Assembly: GCA_039817415.1 (NCBI GenBank)
Contig: JBCBVV010000093.1
Location: 1 to 9,265 of the forward strand
Source: JALEFZ01 sp039817415
GTDB lineage: Bacteria; Bacteroidota; Bacteroidia; J057
DNA: 9,265 nt
Direction of reading: 5' to 3'
Shown: positions 1 to 7,064 of the stretch, one piece after another
Layout: each line of letters begins with the position of its first letter
Position numbering within the stretch: position 1 is the first letter of the stretch
Made by a program: the position numbers and the translations under genes
Notes under the pieces: generated by a model
The model's database searches: none
Told to the model about the DNA's origin: nothing
Seen by the model: only the letters and a program-made list of their open reading frames with translations

Positions 1-23
1 CCAAATGAATTGAATTCATTTGG
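1..23. repeat. Perfect 11-bp inverted repeat at left edge
   Basis: CCAAATGAATT (1-11) and AATTCATTTGG (13-23) are exact reverse complements around a single G at 12. The dyad sits inside the AT-rich hypothetical reading frame. It may extend beyond the left edge, so its full length is unknown. It could be a recombination or protein-binding site, or chance in AT-rich coding DNA. Confidence 0.4.
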
Positions 24-392
24 TTTAATTATTAATGTTCCCTTTAGAAAGCTATCAAATGAAACAAGTACTTGAAATAAAAATCTAATCTCACTTTCAC
101 TTAGAATTATCGTTTTACTAAAAAAAAGAGCAATCAGTCTTTCAAACTTATTTGAAGGTTGGATTTCATTAAGATTTTTTTTCATCACTGACAGATCGTT
201 TTGAGTCGATTGGTTTACAAATAGAGGAATCATCTTTTCAAGATGAGCAACGACATTCGAAGGACTCAAGTTGTCCTTAAAAAACTCCCTTAATTCCTCT
301 ACACTATCATATCGGTGTATGGACATATGAATGGAGTATATATATAAATATAGACCTAAACGGAAGTTTTTTTCTAGTCTAGCTTTACTCAC
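1..392 (-). CDS. Hypothetical protein, 3' end beyond window edge
   Basis: An open frame runs on the minus strand from a TAA at 429-431 to the left edge with no internal stop, so the C-terminus lies outside the window. Possible starts are GTG at 422, GTG at 392 (used here) and ATG at 326. None has a convincing ribosome site. The residues before the ATG (for example KARLEKNFRLGLYLYIYSIH) look like real protein, so the ATG may be too late. From the ATG there are 108 complete codons. The product is rich in Leu, Phe, Ile, Lys, Ser and Asn, with helical stretches such as SVEELREFFKDNL and FERLIALFFSK. I see no signal peptide, lipobox or recognisable motif. The DNA is about 31% GC against about 45% in the Sus genes, which suggests accessory or transferred DNA. 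I do not recognise the family. It may be an intact gene or a 5'-truncated remnant. Confidence 0.5.
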   Translation of the reverse strand, partial: MSKARLEKNFRLGLYLYIYSIHMSIHRYDSVEELREFFKDNLSPSNVVAHLEKMIPLFVNQSTQNDLSVMKKNLNEIQPSNKFERLIALFFSKTIILSESEIRFLFQVLVSFDSFLKGTLIIKPNEFNSF

Positions 393-430
393 AGATTGAA
401 TCTTGATTTTCCCATTTGCCACAGGATGTT

Positions 431-571
431 ATGATACTCCTGTTGTATCCAATTGAATATAACGAAATTCCGATTCATACGGTGAAAGAAATCCCTTGGC
501 AAGGATTAGAAGAAATCTGGCAGGAAGCCCTGATCATCGACCAATTCAAATGGGAACAAAAAAAGAAGTAG
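431..571 (+). CDS. Small hypothetical ORF or 3' remnant of a gene
   Basis: A 46-codon frame starts at ATG 431 and ends at TAG 569-571. The predicted peptide is acidic and rich in Trp, Ile and Glu (for example VKEIPWQGLEEIWQEAL), ending in a Lys-rich tail (WEQKKK). This composition looks like genuine protein rather than random translation, but I recognise no family. The frame stays open upstream to a TAG near 375-377. Only a weak AGGA lies before the ATG. Its start abuts, on the opposite strand, the point where the AT-rich frame to the left opens, so intact divergent genes would have no promoter space. I therefore favour a 3' fragment of a gene broken at about 430. A stem-loop terminator follows 22 bases after the stop. 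Confidence 0.4.
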   Translation: MILLLYPIEYNEIPIHTVKEIPWQGLEEIWQEALIIDQFKWEQKKK

Positions 572-592
572 TCAGGCCTTTAGAGAAATAAA

Positions 593-622
593 AAATCCCG
601 ATTCAGCGATGAATCGGGATTT
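593..622 (-). terminator. Rho-independent terminator of the Sus operon
   Basis: A perfect 12-bp stem AAATCCCGATTC/GAATCGGGATTT encloses the 6-base loop AGCGAT. Read on the minus strand it begins 20 bases after the susE stop and runs into a T-rich tract (ATTTTTTATTT), the classic intrinsic-terminator layout. On the plus strand a shorter TTTCTT follows, so it may also end transcription of the small ORF at 431-571. It marks susE as the last gene of the operon. Confidence 0.88.
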
Positions 623-641
623 CTTAACAATTCATCTAGGC

Positions 642-1667
642 TTAGTTCTTGGTGATGCTGTACACGTAGTCAGAATCTCCCAATCTTAGCTCTACGGTAT
701 AGTTACCGGCTTCTGAGATGGCAATGTTATCCCCATCATATTCCAGGGTACCATTGGCGAAGGTATCACCAAAGTTAACTACCCAGTCGTCATTTGCACG
801 GAACTTAATAGAACCAGGAACCAGATCAATGGTGACCGAAAGCGCTCTTGAAGCTTCATCATACACCATATCCGTATCACTGTCCCAACCGGTAGGAGTG
901 GCATCTCCAATGATTCCCCAGCTCGTAGGAACCACCGAATAAGTATTCGCAGAAAGATCAACATTCACACGGTGAATACCATCTCCAGGCGCAGCAATGT
1001 TGTCTCCACCTGTATCAAGTGTTCCATCACTACCATTGTCGCCCCAGTTCACTGCCCAACCATTTCCGTCGGTGAATTTGAACTCAGAAGTTCCTAAGTT
1101 GATGTAGCCTTCGTATCTGTCGTTCAACTTTCTGTCGTACACTACATTGACACTATCTTCTGCATCCCATCCTTGATAAGCACCAGGAACGGTCAATCTT
1201 GGGTAGATGATTTCTACGGCAAAAAGCGTCATGTCAAGCGTAATGGGTGCAGAGTATACCGTCTCAACTTCATCAGAGATATCAGACGCTACTCGAAACT
1301 CCAAGCTAAAAGGTGTATTACCAGGCAATCCTGAGGCGATCAAGGCATTGTTGACTTGCGCATATGTCAAATCAACCGTTGATTCTGTTGTAGTAGTCAG
1401 GGTGGATGCATTTGCAAAGTCATTGCCAGCCTGATCTACCTGAAGGGTATAGCTCGTTCCTGACTGAAAACCATAATCAGTTTCAGTCCAAGAGAAGGTA
1501 ATGATCTCATCAGTATTTGTTTCCGTGAATACATAAGCAGTACCCGCGGCAGGAGAAGTAATAGTTGAAGCATCTCCAATTGACAATACTGGATCGAAGG
1601 TTTTTGGATCACAGGCACTAAACACAACCATAGCCAGTGCCAATCCGATAATGATATATTTTTTCAT
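642..1667 (-). CDS. susE: SusE/SusF-family outer-membrane glycan-binding lipoprotein
   Basis: A 341-residue surface lipoprotein expected to hold alpha-glucan at the cell surface beside the SusC/SusD importer. The N-terminus is a lipoprotein signal (MKKYIIIGLALAMVVFSAC) with the acylated Cys at 19. Residues about 28-148 form a SusE N-terminal-type domain: ITSPAAGTAYVF, ITFSWTETDYG, SYTLQVDQAG, FRVASD. Two related beta-sandwich modules follow. Module 1 (about 155-246) carries EFKFTDGNGWAVNWGD and GGDNIA. Module 2 (about 249-338) carries WGIIGDATPTGWDSDTDM, KFRANDDWVVNFGD and GDNIAI. Both closely match a module pair inside the neighbouring SusD. It is the last gene of the operon, 21 bases after susD, with an A-rich leader rather than a clear Shine-Dalgarno site. 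The family call is firm. The ligand (starch or maltodextrin) is inferred from the family, and binding residues were not verified. Confidence 0.88.
   Translation of the reverse strand: MKKYIIIGLALAMVVFSACDPKTFDPVLSIGDASTITSPAAGTAYVFTETNTDEIITFSWTETDYGFQSGTSYTLQVDQAGNDFANASTLTTTTESTVDLTYAQVNNALIASGLPGNTPFSLEFRVASDISDEVETVYSAPITLDMTLFAVEIIYPRLTVPGAYQGWDAEDSVNVVYDRKLNDRYEGYINLGTSEFKFTDGNGWAVNWGDNGSDGTLDTGGDNIAAPGDGIHRVNVDLSANTYSVVPTSWGIIGDATPTGWDSDTDMVYDEASRALSVTIDLVPGSIKFRANDDWVVNFGDTFANGTLEYDGDNIAISEAGNYTVELRLGDSDYVYSITKN
654..1205 (-). repeat. Tandem pair of SusE/F-type modules in SusE
   Basis: Two diverged copies of one module, encoded at about 930-1205 (first) and 654-923 (second). Both share the pattern FK(F)-x-W-x2-N-(W/F)-G-D, then G-T-L and GDNIA, then a final T/V-Y-S strand. 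The same two-module block occurs inside susD at 2235-2792. In each gene the first module resembles the other gene's first, and the second the other's second, so the pair was probably copied as a unit. Confidence 0.75.
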
Positions 1668-1688
1668 TTTCTTTTGGATTCTTAATGA

Positions 1689-3890
1689 TTAGTAACCAGG
1701 ATTTTGAGTCAGATTTGAATTCGCGCCTAGGTCAGCAGATGGAATAGGGAAGATATCAAACTTGGAATCAGTTGAAACACCTTCTGCCGTACCGCCTTTC
1801 CATGGCCATAAATAAGTAGTATTAGATAGGCTTCCGAAGCGAACTAGGTCCGTACGACGGTGTCCTTCCCAATAGAACTCTCTTGCTCTTTCATCCAGAA
1901 TAAAGTCAAGGGTCAACTCAGACTCAGTGATGTTTCCAGCGGTATTACCAAAGGCACGCTCACGAACCTGATTCACATAACCTAATGCAGTACCTAGGTC
2001 TCCCCCTGTACCTCCTCTCAATACTGCTTCAGCATACATGAGGTAAGCATCGGCCAGACGGAAGACAGGAAAGTCATTGTCTACAAAAGTCAGGTCAGAT
2101 CCAGGTGCACCTGTAGAAGTAATATTTCTCCACTTGGTAATGGCATACCCTTCAGTAAACTGGGAAATATCAGTGATCTCTAGGTTCTGTCCCTCTGTGA
2201 AGAACAAGGCACGCGTGTCAAACTTAGGCTGCTCAATTGAGTAAGTATGATCAGGCTGGTCAAGGTATAACTTGATGGTGTACAAACCTGCAGAAGGAAT
2301 AGCGATGTTGTCTCCACCTTCTTCTAGGATTGCATCAGAGCCTGTATCACCATAGTTCAATGCCCAGTCGTCATTCGCACGGAATTTCACCTCTCCAGCT
2401 GTAAGCTCAACCGTGATTTCCCAAGCGTTGTCGGCTGCATTGTAAGTCATGTCCGTGTCATTGTCCCATCCACCAGGGGTGGCATCACCAATCAATCCCC
2501 ACTGCGTATTGGTCAGCGTGTAGGTAAGGTTGGTTAGGTCAACTTGAAGTCTGTAGAAACCAGGGTCAGCAACCGCAATGTTGCCTCCATTTTCAGCAAT
2601 TTCACCAGGATTAGCTGTACTTCCCCAGTTGGTAGCCCAACCTGTGCCATCAGTAAGCTTGAATTCTGTATTCGCATCTGGGAAATTGAAATAGGCTTCG
2701 TAGGTGTTATCTCCTGCTACTGAGATGATATTGGTTCCACTTGAGCTTTCTGGAGTCCAAGCTTGGAAAGAACCAGCCACGGTCAACAAGTCCGTATAAG
2801 TTGCACCTTGATTAGGAGAAACTAGCTCGCTACCGCCAAGTGCAGGGAACTTGTCAACCAAAGCAGAAGTAGTACGAATACCACCCCATCCAAAGTCAAT
2901 ACCGGCCTCAGCTGTACTCATAGATCCTCCTACAGAAGCGTGAACTAGGAAGGTAGTACCACCAAAGGTCTGAGTTCTCTTGCCATCAAATGTAACGGGG
3001 AAGATGATTCCCTCAGCATTGTCATTATCAGCAGCAAATACATTTTTGTAAATAGGCTCTAGGCTGTACCCAGAATTGATCACATTGCTACAGTATGTGA
3101 TACAATCAGAAGCTCTGTTCTGACCAATGTATACTTCAGCGTTCAGGTATAGACGAGCTAGAAGTGTCCAGGCCGCAGCCTTATCAACACGTCCATATTC
3201 GTTTGATCCTGGCTCTGCAAGCAGTGTTTCAATGTCTTTGAGCTCAGTTTCGATAAATTCAAATAGCTCAGCAGCACTAATCTGATTAGGGAAGAATGAT
3301 CCTACAGCATCCTCTTCGGTTACGAAGGGTACAGAACGGAACATATCCAAAGCATGGTAGTAAGAAAGCGCTCTTACCATACGAGCTTCTGCGCGAAAAG
3401 TCGCTATTTCTGCTCTCAAACCTGCATCTACACCACGTTCATCCAACTTTGCATCAGTTGACTCACGTAGCAATTCGTTGGCTACTGCGATGGTGTAGAA
3501 AATACGAGAGTACATGGCTGCAACAAATTCAGAACTTGCATCCCATCCCTGTCCAGACAGGTTTTGGATGGTTCCGTCATTCCAACCAATAACAGCCTCG
3601 TCAGTTGGTAGCTCCTGAAGCTTCCAGAATAGACGTAGGTAAGATGAGAAACCCTCATCTAGACCCGAAATGTCTCCCTGTCCAGCAGGACCCTGCTGAC
3701 CTGTTACGGCCAAACTGGCGTAAAGTTTTCCCAATACCTGCTTGTAGGAATCAGGATTTTCATATACAACGGCTGAAGTAACCTCATCTGGGTCAAGTGG
3801 GGCTACATTAAGCGCGTTGAAACAACCTGTTAAAAACAGGGCTACAAGAAGTAGCGTTCCATATAATTTTGAAAAAGTGTTCATTTTCAT
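1689..3890 (-). CDS. susD: SusD/RagB-family glycan-binding lipoprotein with inserted SusE-type modules
   Basis: A surface lipoprotein that binds the glycan and forms the lid of the SusC transporter. It has a lipobox LTGC with Cys at 23. SusD hallmarks appear at both ends: the N-terminal helical half with RAEARMVRALSYYHALDMF (166-184) and AAAWTLLARLYLNAEVY, and the C-terminal half with FRLADAYLMYAEAVLR (610-625), FILDERAREFYWEGHRRTDL (663-682) and the ending NPGY. Residues about 350-556 are not SusD-like but are two SusE/F-type modules, placed between IRTTSALVDKF (338-348) and the FDTR motif (557-560). Removing them leaves about 526 residues, a normal SusD length; the observed 733 is much longer. 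The frame is continuous, so this is an in-frame domain insertion, not a broken gene. An AGGA lies 6 bases before ATG 3890; ATG 3884 is an alternative start. It follows susC by 19 bases. Confidence 0.93.
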   Translation of the reverse strand: MKMNTFSKLYGTLLLVALFLTGCFNALNVAPLDPDEVTSAVVYENPDSYKQVLGKLYASLAVTGQQGPAGQGDISGLDEGFSSYLRLFWKLQELPTDEAVIGWNDGTIQNLSGQGWDASSEFVAAMYSRIFYTIAVANELLRESTDAKLDERGVDAGLRAEIATFRAEARMVRALSYYHALDMFRSVPFVTEEDAVGSFFPNQISAAELFEFIETELKDIETLLAEPGSNEYGRVDKAAAWTLLARLYLNAEVYIGQNRASDCITYCSNVINSGYSLEPIYKNVFAADNDNAEGIIFPVTFDGKRTQTFGGTTFLVHASVGGSMSTAEAGIDFGWGGIRTTSALVDKFPALGGSELVSPNQGATYTDLLTVAGSFQAWTPESSSGTNIISVAGDNTYEAYFNFPDANTEFKLTDGTGWATNWGSTANPGEIAENGGNIAVADPGFYRLQVDLTNLTYTLTNTQWGLIGDATPGGWDNDTDMTYNAADNAWEITVELTAGEVKFRANDDWALNYGDTGSDAILEEGGDNIAIPSAGLYTIKLYLDQPDHTYSIEQPKFDTRALFFTEGQNLEITDISQFTEGYAITKWRNITSTGAPGSDLTFVDNDFPVFRLADAYLMYAEAVLRGGTGGDLGTALGYVNQVRERAFGNTAGNITESELTLDFILDERAREFYWEGHRRTDLVRFGSLSNTTYLWPWKGGTAEGVSTDSKFDIFPIPSADLGANSNLTQNPGY
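2235..2792 (-). repeat. SusE/F-type module pair inserted in susD
   Basis: This encodes SusD residues about 367-552. Module 1 (2511-2792) shows LTVAGSFQAW, EFKLTDGTGWATNWG and GGNIAV. Module 2 (2235-2504) shows WGLIGDATPGGWDNDTDM, KFRANDDWALNYGDT and GGDNIAI. By hand alignment without gaps, module 2 matches SusE module 2 at about 51 of 92 residues. At DNA level, 2344-2387 matches 763-806 at 38 of 44 positions. This indicates common origin by duplication, with later divergence or some gene conversion. Confidence 0.8.
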
Positions 3891-3909
3891 TGTTTGTCCT
3901 TTTAATGCT

Positions 3910-6831
3910 CTAGAAAGCTGCGTTTACTCCGAGTAGGATAGTTCTTGAACGAGGATAAATGTTGTTGTCAATCCCTCCGAAAATCTCAGGATCAATTCCA
4001 TCATACTGAGTCAATACCAATGGGTTTTGTACCACTAGATTAACTTTTAACATATTGATTTTGTTAACCAACGAACCTAAATCGTAAGAAAGCGTTACGT
4101 GGTCCAATCTCAAGAAAGAACCATCTCTAATAAAGTGATCGCTAAAGTATTGAGGAACATTAAAGTCAATAGCAGTAGCTTCAGCATTTCTGTTTCTTAG
4201 GAAGTTGGTAGAACCATAAATTCCGTTATAATCAGTCGAATTTGACCAAACGTTGTTGTAGATGTAGTTCCCTACATTCGCTCGACCGGCAAATAGGAAT
4301 TCAAAGTTTCCAAGCGCTAGGTTAGAGGTAAAACCAAATACAGCAGTAGGTGTTGGCTGGTTCAGTCTATATCTGTCTTCAGGTGTAATGGTCCCATCAT
4401 CGTTTCTGTCTACATACAGTCCTTCGATTGGCGTTCCATTCTCGTCATATACTTGCTCGTACACAAAGAATGAGCTAGCAGGGAAACCAACTGAGTGGAT
4501 CTGGATGGTATTACCTACCCCACCTGAAATATTTCCTGTAAATACACCCAAGTAATTGGGATCTTCTGTAGCAGTCAATCGCTTGATCTCATTCTGGTTT
4601 AGGTTTACATTAAACCCAACATCCCAGCTTACTTTTTCTGTTAGGATAGGTGTCGCGTTGATGGAGAATTCAAGACCTCTGTTTTGAAGATCACCTACGT
4701 TAGTCGTAATGAAGTTGGTTAGGTTCGTACCAGCTGGTACAGGAACGAAATTTAACAGATCACGTGTATCACGCTGATAAACCTCAAGAGAACCGCTTAC
4801 TCTACCTTTAGCAAACTCATAGTCAAGACCTACGTTGTAAGTAACTGTTTCCTCCCACTTCAAATTGGCGTCATAACCATTTGGACGATAGGTCTGGATG
4901 AACTGATCACCAAACTGATATTGAGCGGTCGCAGTACTCAACTGGTAGCGTGCCAAGGCAGGATAAAAGTCAGGTCCAATGTCCTGCTGTCCTGTAAGAC
5001 CGACACCTAAGCGAAGTTTTAAGTTAGATAGCAAGCCGCCACCATTGTTCACAATCTTATAGGCAAGGGCTGCAGATGGGAAGTTACCCCACTGATTTCC
5101 TTCCGCAAAACGAGAAGAACCATCACGACGGTAAGTAACAGTCGCTAGGAAGTTGTCTCCCAATTTGTAGTTCAAACGAGCGAATACTGAGATTAGGAAA
5201 GTCTCCTTTGGAAAAGTATTCGGGAAGCTCAGGGTATCATTTCTGCTGAAGTTAGTAGCAAAGTTGAAGTCATCACGGTAGAATCTCTGGAAAGAGTAAC
5301 CTGCCGTAACATCGAAATTCTGCTTACCCAAATCTTTGTTGTAGTTCAGATAAAAATCTAATAGTCTGTTGGACTTGTCATTAGAATACTCTGAATAACG
5401 ACCCGTATCAGATGCTGCGAAGGCAGCTTCAGGGCGTGTAATGTCTGTTCCTTGGCCTTGCGCTGCATCAAGTGCTAGGTTTAGGTTGGCAGTCAACTCA
5501 GGAATGATTCTGTAGCTTACAGATCCATTTAAGATATATCTGAAAACGTCAGAGGTATTTTCGCGCTGCTCTAGCAAGGCAACTGGGTTTGCAGGTGCTA
5601 GGTTGTTGGGGTTGCCATCATTATCAGCCCAGAAGAAATATCCTCCCCAAGTTTGGTCATCAATATTGACAGGCTGGGTAGGGTCAATGCTATTGGCTGT
5701 TCCAATGGCCCCTGCATCGGCAAAGTTATTTTGAGAGAGCATTCCTTTTGCCCCTATGTTAATTTGTAGCTTACCATCTAGGTAGCTTGGGCTCAAGTTA
5801 ACCGAAGCTGTCTGACGAGAATATCTGTCAGTCTTTAGAATTCCGGTTCTATCCGTATATCCTAATGACACACGATATGGAAGTGAGCCAGCCTTTCCTG
5901 ATAAGTTCAAATTGTGGTCATGGGTAACACCCTGCTGGAAAATTTCATTCTGCCAGTCAGTATTAGCAGTTCCCAATAATCCTCTTGCGGGATGCCCTTC
6001 CTCAAACTGCTCATTGATAAGCTGGGAGAATTCTGTGGCATTCAAGATATTGGTGGATTGAACTCTGTTACTCACGGCAAAGCTTCCATTGTATCCCACT
6101 TTCATTTTACCAGATTGTCCTTTCTTGGTAGTGATGATAATGACACCATTAGAAGCTCTGGAACCATAAATGGCCGTAGCAGAAGCGTCCTTCAATACAG
6201 TGAAGGACTCAATATCGTTAGGGTTGATGATGTTAAGCGGGTTTCTAGAACCAGCAATACCATCATTGGCAACAGGTACTCCATCAATCACAATTAATGG
6301 GTCGTTTGAAGCACTTAGAGAGGACCCTCCACGAATACGGATAACTGCACCCGCTCCAGGTTCAGCTCCTGGGGTAATGGATACACCAGCTACCTTTCCT
6401 GCGAGTAGATCCTGAGGGTTGGTGATAGCGCCTTTGTTGAAGACATCAGAATCAACCGAGGTTACAGATCCAGTTGCATCTTCCTTCTTCACCTCACCAT
6501 AACCAATCAGTACAACCTCATCAAGAGTTTTCCCTTTGGTCAAAGAAACATTGAAGTTACTTAGTCCTTCTACAGATGCAGTAACATCATCATAGCCAAA
6601 AAATGAAAAACGGAGCTCAGTAGCTCCATCAGGTACTTTAACGGAATAGGCTCCGTCAGCTCCAGAAGTTGCGCCAGTGGTAGTGCCTACTACCAGGACG
6701 CTCACACCTACGAGTCCTTGCCCCGATTCGGTGTCAGTAATCTTCCCTGATACAGTTCTCTGCGCAAACATAAAGATTGGCATGAGCACCATACACAACA
6801 GGAGAAGAGTAGTGTTAGTAGTTTGTCTCAT
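3910..6831 (-). CDS. susC: SusC/RagA-family TonB-dependent outer-membrane transporter
   Basis: A 973-residue outer-membrane channel that imports the glycan captured by SusD into the periplasm, powered by TonB-ExbBD. A Sec signal peptide ends near MFAQ (21-24). A carboxypeptidase-regulatory-like beta domain follows (about 25-98: VSGKITDTESGQGLVGVSV, FSFFGYDD). The SusC-type TonB-box region is LDEVVLIGYGEVKKEDATGS (103-122). The plug contains VIRIRGGSSLSASNDPLIVI (163-182), DGVPV and LKDASATAIYGSRASNGVII (213-232). The remainder is a 22-strand-type barrel ending in an aromatic residue (GVNAAF), as expected for barrel assembly. There is no N-terminal STN signalling domain, so anti-sigma control through this receptor is not suggested. 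It is the first gene of the operon. Start ATG 6831 is preceded by an AT-rich leader without a Shine-Dalgarno site. Length is normal for the family. The family alone does not define the substrate. Confidence 0.95.
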   Translation of the reverse strand: MRQTTNTTLLLLCMVLMPIFMFAQRTVSGKITDTESGQGLVGVSVLVVGTTTGATSGADGAYSVKVPDGATELRFSFFGYDDVTASVEGLSNFNVSLTKGKTLDEVVLIGYGEVKKEDATGSVTSVDSDVFNKGAITNPQDLLAGKVAGVSITPGAEPGAGAVIRIRGGSSLSASNDPLIVIDGVPVANDGIAGSRNPLNIINPNDIESFTVLKDASATAIYGSRASNGVIIITTKKGQSGKMKVGYNGSFAVSNRVQSTNILNATEFSQLINEQFEEGHPARGLLGTANTDWQNEIFQQGVTHDHNLNLSGKAGSLPYRVSLGYTDRTGILKTDRYSRQTASVNLSPSYLDGKLQINIGAKGMLSQNNFADAGAIGTANSIDPTQPVNIDDQTWGGYFFWADNDGNPNNLAPANPVALLEQRENTSDVFRYILNGSVSYRIIPELTANLNLALDAAQGQGTDITRPEAAFAASDTGRYSEYSNDKSNRLLDFYLNYNKDLGKQNFDVTAGYSFQRFYRDDFNFATNFSRNDTLSFPNTFPKETFLISVFARLNYKLGDNFLATVTYRRDGSSRFAEGNQWGNFPSAALAYKIVNNGGGLLSNLKLRLGVGLTGQQDIGPDFYPALARYQLSTATAQYQFGDQFIQTYRPNGYDANLKWEETVTYNVGLDYEFAKGRVSGSLEVYQRDTRDLLNFVPVPAGTNLTNFITTNVGDLQNRGLEFSINATPILTEKVSWDVGFNVNLNQNEIKRLTATEDPNYLGVFTGNISGGVGNTIQIHSVGFPASSFFVYEQVYDENGTPIEGLYVDRNDDGTITPEDRYRLNQPTPTAVFGFTSNLALGNFEFLFAGRANVGNYIYNNVWSNSTDYNGIYGSTNFLRNRNAEATAIDFNVPQYFSDHFIRDGSFLRLDHVTLSYDLGSLVNKINMLKVNLVVQNPLVLTQYDGIDPEIFGGIDNNIYPRSRTILLGVNAAF

Positions 6832-6920
6832 AAATTAGTACTTATTGTGGTCGACACATCATGATGCGAAGTAGAATTGACATGTCTAATGGAATCTTGT
6901 TGACCGCTAATTTATACATA

Positions 6921-6939
6921 ATTTATTTTTAAAATAAAT
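6921..6939. repeat. AT-only palindrome in the susC leader
   Basis: ATTTATTTT (6921-6929) and AAAATAAAT (6931-6939) are exact reverse complements around T 6930. The dyad lies about 90 bases before the susC start. It could be a regulator-binding or DNA-bending site or a weak RNA hairpin. The surrounding DNA is so AT-rich that chance is a serious alternative. Confidence 0.35.
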
Positions 6940-7029
6940 ACTTCTGTAAATATATGATTTTTTATATTTATTCATAGGCTGAATTATCCCAAAATCATCT
7001 TTCTAAATCGTTTTCGTTACATTTTTTGG

Positions 7030-7064
7030 CAAATTCTACCTTCTTTTGTCTTGCTGGGCACAAA
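7030..7064 (-). promoter_or_regulatory. Candidate Bacteroidota-type promoter for susC
   Basis: Reading the minus strand, TTTG (7061-7064) is followed after 22 bases by TAGAATTTG (7030-7038). The Bacteroidota primary-sigma consensus is a TTTG box near -33 and TAnnTTTG near -7. Here the -7 box has one extra base between TA and TTTG, so the match is imperfect. It would start transcription about 190 bases before susC. I found no better match in the gap. Confidence 0.3.

Noticed and set aside
718..1434. Plus-strand and alternative-frame open frames inside susE
   Set aside because: They overlap a gene with a lipobox and family-level similarity and show no protein-like features of their own.
3296..3592. 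98-codon plus-strand frame inside susD
   Set aside because: It is antisense to conserved SusD sequence and its His/Gln-rich translation looks like a complement artefact.
1689..3890. Long SusD as an assembly or frameshift artefact joining two genes
   Set aside because: One uninterrupted frame reads SusD, then the modules, then SusD again with a correct C-terminus, so a simple fusion or frameshift error does not explain it.
5992..6415. Two plus-strand frames opposite the susC plug region
   Set aside because: They lie antisense to the most conserved part of SusC and have no recognisable motif.
7005..7017. AATCGTTTTCGTT as a possible LacI-type operator upstream of susC
   Set aside because: The half-sites are not symmetric about a centre, so the resemblance to a LacI-family palindrome is superficial.
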